Below, one piece after another: positions 16,806 through 24,178 of a DNA stretch of 64,000 nt; the stretch's first letter is position 1; the number at the start of each line of letters is the position of its first letter. The notes under the pieces are model-generated. The model did no database searches. It was not told the origin of the DNA and saw only the letters and a list, made by a program, of their open reading frames with translations. Source of the DNA: Catellatospora tritici (GTDB lineage: Bacteria; Actinomycetota; Actinomycetes; Mycobacteriales; Micromonosporaceae); contig NZ_JAHRCY010000012.1 in the NCBI RefSeq assembly GCF_019083965.1, positions 124,001 through 188,000 of the forward strand, in the 5' to 3' direction. The translations under genes were made by a program, and so were the position numbers.

Positions 16806-17246
16806 ATGGCCCCCCTCATCGCACTCGTCGCGGGTTCCGTGGTGCTGCGTCTGCTCGGCCTGGCCGGAGTGGACGCCCTCGACGCCTGGCAGCCCGCACT
16901 GCGCGGCGGACTGGCGCTCATGTTCGTGACCACGGGCGCGGTCCACTTCGTACCCTCGTGGCGCCGCGACATGATCGCGATGATCCCGCCGCGTCTGCCC
17001 CGCCCGGACCTGCTGGTCACCCTCACCGGTGTACTGGAACTCGCCGGCGCGGTCGGGCTGTTCATCCCCCGGGTCGCACCACTGGCCGCGACCGGGTTGG
17101 CGCTGCTGATGGTGGCGATGTTCCCGGCCAACGTCTCAGCCGCGCGACGCGGGCTCAGCCTGGGCGGCAAGCCCGTCACCCCCCTCGCGCAACGCACGGT
17201 CCTGCAGGTGGTCTTCATCGCCGCCGCGATCGCCGCCGCCGTCTGA
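16806..17246 (+). CDS. DoxX-family membrane protein
   Basis: The 146-residue product has four predicted membrane helices and the DoxX pattern (RGGLALMFVTTGAVHFVP, VTLTGVLELAGAVGLFIP). Family members are integral membrane proteins, often linked to redox or thiol stress. ATG 16806 is preceded by GGAGAA at four bases. The gene is monocistronic between an operator-bearing promoter and a strong hairpin terminator. No regulator gene lies beside it. Confidence 0.85.
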   Translation: MAPLIALVAGSVVLRLLGLAGVDALDAWQPALRGGLALMFVTTGAVHFVPSWRRDMIAMIPPRLPRPDLLVTLTGVLELAGAVGLFIPRVAPLAATGLALLMVAMFPANVSAARRGLSLGGKPVTPLAQRTVLQVVFIAAAIAAAV

Positions 17247-17260
17247 TCGCCACCTCGGTC

Positions 17261-17297
17261 GGGTCGCCCGCAGCCTCGGTGAGGCCGCGGGCGACCC
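17261..17297 (+). terminator. Terminator after DoxX gene
   Basis: A stem of 11 plus 5 pairs, with one A/C bulge pair (GGGTCGCCCGC and GCCTC arms), closes a GGT loop just after the stop codon. Confidence 0.75.
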
Positions 17298-17460
17298 CGT
17301 CCCCGCTCCGTACAGGGCGACTTCGTCCGTGCTTTCCTCGCTGGTATCCCGCGTGACCGAACGGCCCTGATCAGTGGTTTCGCCACGACGGCGCGCGCAC
17401 CGTGACGCGCCGACCGGGATGCCCTGCGGCGACCGCCGATCCAGATGCGAAGCTTGAACG

Positions 17461-17853
17461 ATGACCGATCGCAACGTGCTCGGCGGCGAACTCGAACCGT
17501 GCGGCACCGATCCGATGACCGGCTTCCACCGCGACGGATGCTGCACCACCGGACCGCAGGACTTCGGCAGTCACACGGTGTGCGCCGTGGTCACCGCCGA
17601 GTTCCTGGCCCACCAGCAGCGGGTGGGCAACGATCTGGTCACCCCGCGGCCGGAGTGGGACTTCCCTGGGCTGCGCCCAGGCGACCGCTGGTGCGTGGTG
17701 GCGGTGCGGTGGCTGCAGGCGTTCAAGGACGGCGCGGCGGCGCCGGTGGTGCTCGCCTCGACCAACGAACGGGCGCTGGAGATCATCCCGCTGGAGGTGC
17801 TGCGCCCGCACGCGGTGGACGTGCCGCCGGACCTCGCCTCGCTACAGCAGTAG
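17461..17853 (+). CDS. DUF2237-family protein
   Basis: This 130-residue soluble protein shows the conserved DUF2237 pattern: NVLGGELEPCGTDPMTGFHRDGCC at the start, then GSHTVCAVVTAEFL and PGDRWCVVAVRW. Conserved cysteines near 14, 27 and 28 may bind a metal, but the biochemical role is unknown. The ATG at 17461 is the only start that preserves the whole domain. It is convergent with the LLM oxidoreductase gene, the stop codons being about ten bases apart. Confidence 0.85.
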   Translation: MTDRNVLGGELEPCGTDPMTGFHRDGCCTTGPQDFGSHTVCAVVTAEFLAHQQRVGNDLVTPRPEWDFPGLRPGDRWCVVAVRWLQAFKDGAAAPVVLASTNERALEIIPLEVLRPHAVDVPPDLASLQQ

Positions 17854-17863
17854 CGGACCCGCG

Positions 17864-18910
17864 TCAGCTCCGGGCACCCCGCAGCACCGGAAGGACCTGG
17901 CTGCCGAGTTCCTGGATCGTGTCGCCGACCTCTGCCGGGTCGCCCGCCGCCTCCACCAGCAGCATCAGCCGCCGCACCCCGGTGGCCTCGACCGCCTGGC
18001 TCAGCCGCTCCGCGAGCCGGGCGGCGGGCGCGGGCGGGTGGAGGCCGAGCAGCCGGTCGGCGTAGGCGTCGATGTCGCGGCTCGCCGACGGGGACGGTGC
18101 CAGGCGCACGTACTCCCCGGTCCGCCGCAGCCAGGCCGCCAGCGTGCGCCGGACCCGTCCCGGGTCGCCGGTGAGTGCCAGGTGCGCCGACACGTGCTCC
18201 ACCCGGACGCGGCAGTGTTCGGCGTGCGCGTCGAGCATGGCCCGACGCCCGGCGAGGTCTTCGTGCACGCCCAGCAGCAGCGGCAGGCCGCGTTCGGCCG
18301 CGGTCCGCGCGGTCGCGGTAGAGGTGGCGGCCACCCACACCGGCACCGGCCGGACCGGGGCGGGCACCACCGACACCGGCCGGAACGCGAACGTCGGCCC
18401 ATCGGCGGCGACCGGCCCGTCGCCGGACAGTGTCCGCAGGAGCAGATCCAGCGACTCGGTGAAGCCCTGCTCATAGCGGGGCAGGCCGGTGCCGAAAACC
18501 TCCAGGTCGACCCATGGGCCGCCGCGGCCGACGCCGAGGGCGAACCGGCCGCCGGACACGACGTCCAGCAGGATCGCCTCCTCCGCCAGCGCGATCGGGT
18601 GACGCGTGGACAGGATCGCGGCGGCGGTGCCGACCCGGATGCGGCTGGTCCGGCCGAGCAGGTAGGCGGCCAGCGCCACCGCCGACGGGCACGAGCCGTA
18701 GCTGATGAAGTGGTGTTCGGCCAGCCATACCCCGTCGAACCCGGCGGCTTCGGCCGCCTGGGCGTACCCGGTCGCCGCGGTCAGCGCGGCGGCGGCCGAC
18801 AGGCCGCCGACCTGCCCGCAGACCAGGAACAGGTCCACGGCAAGTTCGGTGGCCACCGGCGCGGCCCGGACCGGGTCGGCCGGTTCGGCGGTCACCGGTT
18901 CGGCGGTCAC
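17864..18910 (-). CDS. LLM-class flavin-dependent oxidoreductase
   Basis: This 348-residue luciferase-like monooxygenase-fold protein carries the typical AEAAGFDGVWLAEHHF (about 50-65), RIRVGTAAAILSTRHPIALAEE and GRFALGVGRGGP motifs. It should use FMN or F420 in the cytoplasm. The N-terminus contains a duplicated TAEPVTAEP encoded by a 16-bp direct repeat, so the start is ambiguous among several GTGs; the structural domain begins about 25 residues in. It follows the TIGR03086 gene by 16 bases, in the same direction. Confidence 0.85.
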   Translation of the reverse strand: MTAEPVTAEPADPVRAAPVATELAVDLFLVCGQVGGLSAAAALTAATGYAQAAEAAGFDGVWLAEHHFISYGSCPSAVALAAYLLGRTSRIRVGTAAAILSTRHPIALAEEAILLDVVSGGRFALGVGRGGPWVDLEVFGTGLPRYEQGFTESLDLLLRTLSGDGPVAADGPTFAFRPVSVVPAPVRPVPVWVAATSTATARTAAERGLPLLLGVHEDLAGRRAMLDAHAEHCRVRVEHVSAHLALTGDPGRVRRTLAAWLRRTGEYVRLAPSPSASRDIDAYADRLLGLHPPAPAARLAERLSQAVEATGVRRLMLLVEAAGDPAEVGDTIQELGSQVLPVLRGARS

Positions 18911-18926
18911 CGGGGGCCGGGGGCGG

Positions 18927-19481
18927 TCACGGGACGCGTCCGATGAAGGCGAGCAGCCGCGTCTGCACGTCGGCGTCGGCCGGGACCTCGACCCTCGGTC
19001 CGTAGTGGCCGCTGTCGCGCAGCGCCTGCTCCATCGGCAGCATGCCCGCGAGCATCCGCGCGCACCTGTCAGGGTCGAGCCGCTCGTCCTGGCCGGTGGC
19101 GCGGGCCAGGTCCCACGTGTGCAGGAAGACGTCGCTGGTGTAGAAGGTGGCGATCGCCTCGTCCAGCGGGAGCGAGCCGAGATGGGGGTTGGTCAGGGTC
19201 CGCCGCGCCGTGGTCGGATCGTCGAGCAGCGCCTGTACGCCGTCGCGGTGCACCGTCCAGGCCGCCACCGGATCCTCGTCCACCGACGGGCCCTTCGGCA
19301 GGTCCACCCCGGCACCGGCGTGTAGGAACGCGGGGAACCATTCGACCAGGTGCCGTACCACGTCCCGGGCCACCCAGCCCGCGCAGGGCGCTGGATCGTC
19401 CCAGGTCGACGGTGCCGCACCCCGCACCCGGTCGCTGAACGCACCGGCGACCAGCCGGTGCTCCTCAGCCGCACGCGTCAC
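18927..19481 (-). CDS. TIGR03086/maleylpyruvate isomerase N-terminal-type protein (DinB-like)
   Basis: The 184-residue product has the DinB/MDMPI four-helix pattern: CAGWVARDVVRHLVEW with the metal-binding histidine, then FLHTWDLARATGQ with a second histidine. In actinomycetes such proteins include mycothiol-dependent isomerases and transferases. A GAGGAGG ribosome-binding site precedes GTG 19481. It is co-directional with the LLM oxidoreductase gene downstream and probably in one transcript with it. The substrate is unknown. Confidence 0.85.
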   Translation of the reverse strand: MTRAAEEHRLVAGAFSDRVRGAAPSTWDDPAPCAGWVARDVVRHLVEWFPAFLHAGAGVDLPKGPSVDEDPVAAWTVHRDGVQALLDDPTTARRTLTNPHLGSLPLDEAIATFYTSDVFLHTWDLARATGQDERLDPDRCARMLAGMLPMEQALRDSGHYGPRVEVPADADVQTRLLAFIGRVP

Positions 19482-19579
19482 GGCACACCTCCTCGTCGAG
19501 TGTCCAAACCCGGCTCATCGTAAGCGCCCACGCAGGCGGTCAACGGCCACGACACCGTCCGGGACCCCCAAGACCATCG

Positions 19580-19638
19580 AAGTTGCCCGGCGATCGGGCG
19601 TATCCGGGCGTGGAATACGCCCGATCGCCGGGCAACTT
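19580..19638. repeat. 24-bp perfect inverted repeat (intergenic hairpin element)
   Basis: Two perfectly complementary 24-base arms (beginning AAGTTGCCCGGCGATCGG) enclose an 11-base loop. The position fits a terminator for the EF-hand gene, but the arm length and sharp boundaries suggest a repeat element that has been copied around the genome. Confidence 0.75.
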
Positions 19639-19672
19639 GAGCGATCTTGATGGAGGGCGCGCCGGACCGGGT

Positions 19673-20218
19673 TCAGACGTTGCCGAAGAACCAGTTGCCG
19701 GGAGCGGTCTCGTCGGCGCCGATGTAGAACTGGCGTACGCCGACCATCAGCTCCTCGATGCTGAGGTAGCCGTCCTCGTCGCTGTCGAGCTTGTCGAACG
19801 CGAGGTTGATCTCGCCGACGGGAGTGCCGAAGGCGCGCTGCATGGTGGCGAACTCGTCGCGGCTGACGCGGCCGTCGTCGTCGGTGTCGGCCAGCCGCAG
19901 CACCGCCAGCGCGCCGGGGCGGAAACTGCGGTCGAAAGCGTCCCCGTGTACGAACGCCGAGGTCATGCCCTCGCGCCACTCCTGCGGGCTGAGCCGCCGG
20001 TCGTGGTCGACGTCCAGCGCCTTGGCCAGCTCCTGCCAGAACGTGCCGAAGTCCTCGGCCAGCCGCTGGGCCTTGGGCGCGTCGTGGACGACGCCGAAGT
20101 TCGCCAGCAGGCGTACCCCGAGGTTGTTGAGGTCCTGCTGTTCGACGTAGCCGCTGCCGTCGGCGTCCAGATGACTGAAGGCCTTGTCCAGTTTGCGTAG
20201 CTGCATCTCCGTTGCCAT
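19673..20218 (-). CDS. Four-EF-hand calcium-binding protein
   Basis: This 181-residue soluble protein carries four EF-hand loops: DADGSGYVEQQD (18-29), DVDHDRRLSPQE (69-80), DTDDDGRVSRDE (111-122) and DSDEDGYLSIEE (145-156). Loops 1, 3 and 4 keep the acidic ligands and central glycine; loop 2 has Arg where glycine is usual and may bind poorly. The layout matches calerythrin/sarcoplasmic-type calcium proteins of actinomycetes. Cytoplasmic calcium buffering or signalling is inferred. It has its own promoter and is followed by a large hairpin. Confidence 0.9.
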   Translation of the reverse strand: MATEMQLRKLDKAFSHLDADGSGYVEQQDLNNLGVRLLANFGVVHDAPKAQRLAEDFGTFWQELAKALDVDHDRRLSPQEWREGMTSAFVHGDAFDRSFRPGALAVLRLADTDDDGRVSRDEFATMQRAFGTPVGEINLAFDKLDSDEDGYLSIEELMVGVRQFYIGADETAPGNWFFGNV

Positions 20219-20306
20219 ACCGGAAATCTAGGGTGCGTCCACACGAGAAGTCGATATGGGGTAAACATGCTTCATTCGGACGAGTGCCGGTTCGGGCCCG
20301 TCCCTG

Positions 20307-20675
20307 TCACTCCAGGCGCGAAACCTGATAATGGGCCAGTCGCCAGCCCGCGCCGGTGCGGCGCGCGATCACGCACAGGTACACCGGCAGCGGCTCGCGG
20401 CCGTCGGTGAAGGCGAACTCGGCGGTCAGGTAGCCCAACACCACATCCTCGGCCAGGCGCCGGGTCTCCCGGACCTCGTAGGTGACGCTCAGACCCGGCG
20501 GCTGCGCGGCGTAGTACGCGGCCACACCCTGCGGCCCCACGCTGTACGGATGCAGGCCCTGGAAGATCGCGTCGTCGGTGAAGTTCGCCGCGATCGCCTC
20601 CGGTTCGTGCCTGTCCACTCCGGACTGCCACCGCTCCAGCAGCGCGCGCAGGATCTCGGCCTCTTGACTGGTCAT
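20307..20675 (-). CDS. NTF2-like (SgcJ/SnoaL-type) protein
   Basis: The 122-residue product has the cystatin/NTF2-like alpha+beta cone fold pattern of the SgcJ/DUF4440 group: LLERWQSGVDRHEPEAIAANFTDDAIFQG near the start and VYLCVIARRTGAGWRLAHYQ at the end. Start ATG 20675 has GGGAGAA upstream. It lies 29 bases downstream of the nitronate monooxygenase gene in the same direction, so co-transcription is likely. Members range from polyketide cyclases to detoxification enzymes; no specific role can be given. Confidence 0.82.
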   Translation of the reverse strand: MTSQEAEILRALLERWQSGVDRHEPEAIAANFTDDAIFQGLHPYSVGPQGVAAYYAAQPPGLSVTYEVRETRRLAEDVVLGYLTAEFAFTDGREPLPVYLCVIARRTGAGWRLAHYQVSRLE

Positions 20676-20704
20676 GACGTTCTCCCGTGGATGTCGCTGA
20701 TGGA

Positions 20705-21736
20705 TCACAGGTGTGCGGCGAGCCGGTTCAGGATCACGCCCGCCGGTTGCTCGGCGGCGTGCCGGAACCCGGTCCCGGCCCACAGGTGCAGCCGCTCGGC
20801 GTCACCGGCCGCCGCGGCGGCCCTGCGGATCGGGCCGGTCAGGTGGTGCAGCGCGGGGTAGCCGTAGGGGGCGGCCGCGCCGTACCGGTCGGTGAACGCG
20901 TTGCGCAGCGCTCGCGCGGGGCGCCCGGTGAACGCGTGGGTGAGCACGGTGCTCCGGTCGGCTGCGGCCAGAGCGGCCCGGTGCGTCGCCGAGGTGCCCG
21001 CCTCGTCGCTGCGCAGCAGCACGGTGCCGACCGCGACGGCCTCCGCCCCGGCGTGCATCGCGGCGGCCACCGCCTCGGGCGTGGCCAGCCCCCCGCAGGC
21101 GATCACGGGCAGGCCGACCGCGCCACGTACCGCTGTGACGAGGTCGACCAGCGGGATGTCGGGCAGCTGCCGGGTCGGGGTGAGGGTGCCGGAGTGCCCA
21201 CCCGCCGCGGCGGCCTGCACCACCAGCGCGTCCACCCCGGCCTCGGCGGCGGCCCTGGCCTCGGCCACGTTGGTGACGGTCTGCGCCAGCAGCGCTCCCG
21301 TGCGCCGCAGCGCGGCCAGGTCGTCGCGGTGCGGGATGCCGAAGGTGAAGCTGAGCATCGGCACCGGATACGCCCGCAGGACGTCGAGTTTGCCCTGCCA
21401 GCCGTCGTCGTCCTCGACCGGCGCCGCCGCGTCCAGCGTCACGCCGAGCCGGTCGGCCTCGGCGGCGATCAGCTCGGCGTAGCGGCGGAACTCGGCGGGG
21501 TCGACCGGCAGCGGGTTGGGGACGAAGAGGTTCACCCCGAACGGCGCGCCCGTCGCCGCGGTGGCGATGATCTGCTCGGCGAGCTGCTGCGGCGTGCGGT
21601 ATCCGGCGGCGAGGAACCCCAGCCCACCGGCGCGGGCCGCCGCCTCGACCAGGGCCGGGGTGCCCGCGCCGCCCGCCATCGGCGCGGCGAGCACGGGCAG
21701 GGTGAGTCCGAGATCGCGGACCGGTGCGCTTCGCAT
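20705..21736 (-). CDS. Nitronate monooxygenase family protein
   Basis: This 343-residue FMN-dependent TIM barrel shows APMAGGAGTPALVEAAARAGGLGFLAAGY at the N-terminus, ALVVQAAAAGGHSG in the middle with the active-site histidine, and IACGGLATPEAVAAAMHAGAEAVAVGT near the phosphate-binding site, as in 2-nitropropane dioxygenases. It should oxidise alkyl nitronates such as propionate 3-nitronate. ATG 21736 follows GGAAAG. Immediately upstream are two tandem 23-bp repeats and then a degenerate LysR gene reading divergently, the classic arrangement of a LysR regulator and its target, here with the regulator dead. Confidence 0.88.
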   Translation of the reverse strand: MRSAPVRDLGLTLPVLAAPMAGGAGTPALVEAAARAGGLGFLAAGYRTPQQLAEQIIATAATGAPFGVNLFVPNPLPVDPAEFRRYAELIAAEADRLGVTLDAAAPVEDDDGWQGKLDVLRAYPVPMLSFTFGIPHRDDLAALRRTGALLAQTVTNVAEARAAAEAGVDALVVQAAAAGGHSGTLTPTRQLPDIPLVDLVTAVRGAVGLPVIACGGLATPEAVAAAMHAGAEAVAVGTVLLRSDEAGTSATHRAALAAADRSTVLTHAFTGRPARALRNAFTDRYGAAAPYGYPALHHLTGPIRRAAAAAGDAERLHLWAGTGFRHAAEQPAGVILNRLAAHL

Positions 21737-21743
21737 GGACGAT

Positions 21744-21789
21744 CTTTCCAGGTGTGCGGTGGTGTGCTTTCCAGGTGTGCGGTGGTGTG
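21744..21789. repeat. Tandem 23-bp direct repeat upstream of nitronate monooxygenase
   Basis: CTTTCCAGGTGTGCGGTGGTGTG-type units occur twice back to back (21744-21766 and 21767-21789; the first 20 bases are CTTTCCAGGTGTGCGGTGGT). The first unit is only eight bases from the start codon, so it covers the leader or promoter. It may be a duplicated regulator site or simple slippage. Confidence 0.7.
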
Positions 21790-21845
21790 GTGGCACGGGC
21801 GGCCGCCTGCGCGGCTGCCCGTGCGACGGGACTCAGTGACCACCC

Positions 21846-22672
21846 GACCTGGGCGTACGGCTGTTCGACCGCGACCGCCGCACCGTGGCCCTTACCCCGT
21901 GCGGGCAGAACCTGCTGATCCGCGCTCGTGAGCTGCTCGAACAGGCCGACGAGCTGCGCCGCACCGCCACCGGCCTGGCCGCGTACGAGTCGGTGCGGCT
22001 CGGCTACGTCAACTGGCTCCCGCCGGACCTGGCGGCCCGGGTGGCCGGGGTGGCGCAGGTGCACGTCGACACCTGGGTGATGCCGTCACACACGCAGGCC
22101 AGGCGGGTCGCCGACGGCAGGCCGTCTGCTGGGTGCAGCACGCGGACCTGGCCGAACTCGCCCTCGACGCCCGATTGCTCGGCGCCGACCGGCTGTACGC
22201 GCTGGCCCCCGGCACCGACCTGGCCCCGGTCCGGGCCCGGGACACGCTGGTGCTGGTGGACGCCGACACGGCCAGCTGGTCCTCGTGGAACCGGTTCGCC
22301 GACGAGTTCGCCGCCGACACCGGCGCCCGCGTCGTACGCATCGACGACGGCGGCGTGACCGGCCCCGGCTTCTTCGACGACGTACGCCGGCTGGGCCGAC
22401 CCGTGGTCAACTCGCCCAAGGGCCAGACCACGCCGGTGCCGCCCGACCTGTCGCGGCGCCAGGTGACGGGCCCGGAGCCCTGCTGGACCTGGGCGCTGGT
22501 GTCGCGCCGCGACGAGACCCGCATCGCGGTACACGCCGCGATCGAGGCCCTGACCGGCGACATCGGCCCGTTGGGCCTGGACGGCGCGGGCGTCTGGCTC
22601 CCTACGGACGACCCGTTCCGGCCAGTCTCGGCGGTGGACCCGGATCGTTCGGGTGCGGCGTCAGGGGCGTGA
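21846..22672 (+). pseudogene. Degenerate LysR-family regulator (HTH lost, frameshifted)
   Basis: Reading begins, after an in-frame stop, at PDLGVRLFDRDRRTVALT, the linker that normally follows a LysR helix-turn-helix. The entire N-terminal DNA-binding domain of about 35 residues is missing. The effector domain continues (RLGYVNWLPPDLAARVAG) to ARRVADG at about 22117, then resumes in another frame as QAVCWVQHADLAELALD and runs to the stop at 22672, consistent with a one-base deletion at 22115-22121. The order mirrors a LysR regulator divergent from its target. The 3' end overlaps the antisense muconolactone isomerase-like gene by about 70 bases. Confidence 0.8.
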
Positions 22673-22922
22673 CGGTGTCGCGCCGCCATGCCCGCAACGG
22701 CATCGAGGCCAGCGCCGCCTCCAGCAGATCGGCGTCGTCGGCCTGGAAGAGCCCGATCGACCGCCACTCCCCCGGACCCAGCGGCGGCCGCCACAGCCGC
22801 AGCAGCTGCCCCTGGGCGGCCAACTCCGCCGCCCGTACAGCCTCCCGCGCCCGCATGTCGGCGATCTCGTCGTCGCTCGTGCCGGGCGGGACCGTGGTCA
22901 CCATCTCGACGAGGAACTCCAC
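22602..22922 (-). CDS. Muconolactone delta-isomerase-like protein
   Basis: This 106-residue protein matches the small muconolactone isomerase fold: MEFLVEMVTTVPPGTS at the start, RAREAVRAAELAAQGQLLRLWRPP, then GEWRSIGLFQADDADLLE and MPLRAWRRDTVTPL. The classic enzyme isomerises muconolactone in the beta-ketoadipate pathway, but no other catechol genes are nearby, so a stand-alone role is more likely. The start is GTG 22922. The last dozen residues overlap the LysR remnant in antisense and probably extend beyond the conserved fold. Confidence 0.82.
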   Translation of the reverse strand: MEFLVEMVTTVPPGTSDDEIADMRAREAVRAAELAAQGQLLRLWRPPLGPGEWRSIGLFQADDADLLEAALASMPLRAWRRDTVTPLTPHPNDPGPPPRLAGTGRP

Positions 22923-22931
22923 CGCGCCGTC

Positions 22932-23396
22932 TCACTCCCGGCCGGGCAGCCGCTTGACGATCTCCTGGACCACCCAGGTGTTGCCGTCCGGGTCGTCGAA
23001 GGTCAGGTAGCTGCTGTAGTCGGCGCGGGACGGTTCCAGGCCCGGCGTCTTGCCCTCGGGTCCGAAGTGGAACGGTTCGCTGACCGCCACCCCGCGCTTG
23101 ACCAGGTCCTCACGCGTGGCCACGAGGTCCGAGGTGACCAGGTGCATGTTCTTGAACGAGCCGGGCTCGGCGTAGCTGACGCCCTTGCCGATGTGGATCG
23201 AGCACGCCGAGCCGGGCGGGGTCAGCTGGACGATGCGGTAACTGTCGGAGCCGGGGTTGCGGAAGCCGATGGCCTCCCCGTAGCTGGCCGCCGAGTAGTC
23301 GATGTCCTCGCGCCAGCCCAGCGTGTCGGCGTAGAAAGCCTTCGCGCGATCCACATCCGATACCGGGATGACCACAGCTTCGAACTTGAGATCCAT
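22932..23396 (-). CDS. VOC/glyoxalase-family protein
   Basis: The 154-residue product has two beta-alpha-beta-beta-beta modules of the vicinal oxygen chelate fold: FEAVVIPVSDVDRAKAFYADTLGW and, later, YLTFDDPDGNTWVVQEI. It should bind a divalent metal. ATG 23396 follows GAGGAAGG. It is nine bases upstream of the muconolactone isomerase-like gene in the same direction, so the two probably form one transcript. The substrate is unknown. Confidence 0.87.
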   Translation of the reverse strand: MDLKFEAVVIPVSDVDRAKAFYADTLGWREDIDYSAASYGEAIGFRNPGSDSYRIVQLTPPGSACSIHIGKGVSYAEPGSFKNMHLVTSDLVATREDLVKRGVAVSEPFHFGPEGKTPGLEPSRADYSSYLTFDDPDGNTWVVQEIVKRLPGRE

Positions 23397-23438
23397 ACCC
23401 CTAGCCTTCCTCGGGCCGCCGGACCAGCCGACGTCACA

Positions 23439-23462
23439 CATAGTCACCGTCAGGCTACTATG
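23439..23462. promoter_or_regulatory. Inverted hexamers upstream of VOC gene
   Basis: CATAGT-N12-ACTATG lies 43 bases upstream of the VOC gene start and just past the TetR gene stop. The spacing places the half sites 18 bp apart, plausible for a dimeric regulator, though six-base arms could occur by chance. Confidence 0.35.
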
Positions 23463-23470
23463 CGAAGAGG

Positions 23471-24178
23471 CTACGGCCTGAGTCCTCGCCTGATCAGCGC
23501 CGCGTACGCCGGGAGCATGTCGCGCGCGGAAACGCCCTGCTCGCCCGTGATCGCCTCACCCCGCCCGTGCACGCGCTGCGCCAGCGCCAGATACCCGTTG
23601 GCGATGGTCGCCGCGGTCAGCTCGACCGGCTCCGGCACCGCCAGGCTGCCGTCGGCGGCGCCCGCCCGCAGAATGCCGACCAGGGGTGCCTGCAGCCGCC
23701 GGATCGCCGCGGCGTACGCGTGCGCCTCGGCGCAGTCGTCCAGTGCCCCCAACGCGGTCGCGTCGAACACCCGGGTGAAACCGATCTCCTCGGCCGCCCC
23801 GTCGACCAGCGCCTCGACCCGGTCCAGATACCCGGCCAGGCGCTGCGCGCCGTCGCCCGACAGGGCCTGCGCGGCCCGCTCGGCCAGCCCTGCCCAGCGG
23901 TCCAGGATCTCGGCCTCGATCGCCAGCGCGATGTGGTCCCGACTCGGGAAGTAGCGGTACACGGTACGCCGGGTCACCGCCGCGTGGTCGGCGATCTGCT
24001 CGACCGTCACCGCGTCCACCCCGTGCGCCAGGAACAGCGTCCGCGCGGCGGCGAGCAGGTCGGCCCGGCGACGGGCGCGCAGCCGCACGTTCTCCACCGG
24101 AGAACGGACCGCAGCCTCCACCGGGGACCGGACCTCGGCCTCCACCGGGGACCGTGCCTCGGACCGGGCGGCGGTCAC
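23471..24178 (-). CDS. TetR-family regulator coupled to beta-galactosidase
   Basis: This 235-residue TetR protein starts at GTG 24178, overlapping the beta-galactosidase stop by GTGA, with AGGAG upstream. The helix-turn-helix is ADLLAAARTLFLAHGVDAVTVEQIADHAAVTRRTVYRYFPSRD (given here as its span, about residues 35-80), followed by a variable ligand domain. The first 30 residues carry three tandem RSPVE(A/N) units encoded by a 24-bp direct repeat, ahead of the normal TetR start. Translational coupling suggests it controls the operon; an inverted repeat at 27286-27309 is a candidate operator. Confidence 0.88.
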   Translation of the reverse strand: MTAARSEARSPVEAEVRSPVEAAVRSPVENVRLRARRRADLLAAARTLFLAHGVDAVTVEQIADHAAVTRRTVYRYFPSRDHIALAIEAEILDRWAGLAERAAQALSGDGAQRLAGYLDRVEALVDGAAEEIGFTRVFDATALGALDDCAEAHAYAAAIRRLQAPLVGILRAGAADGSLAVPEPVELTAATIANGYLALAQRVHGRGEAITGEQGVSARDMLPAYAALIRRGLRP

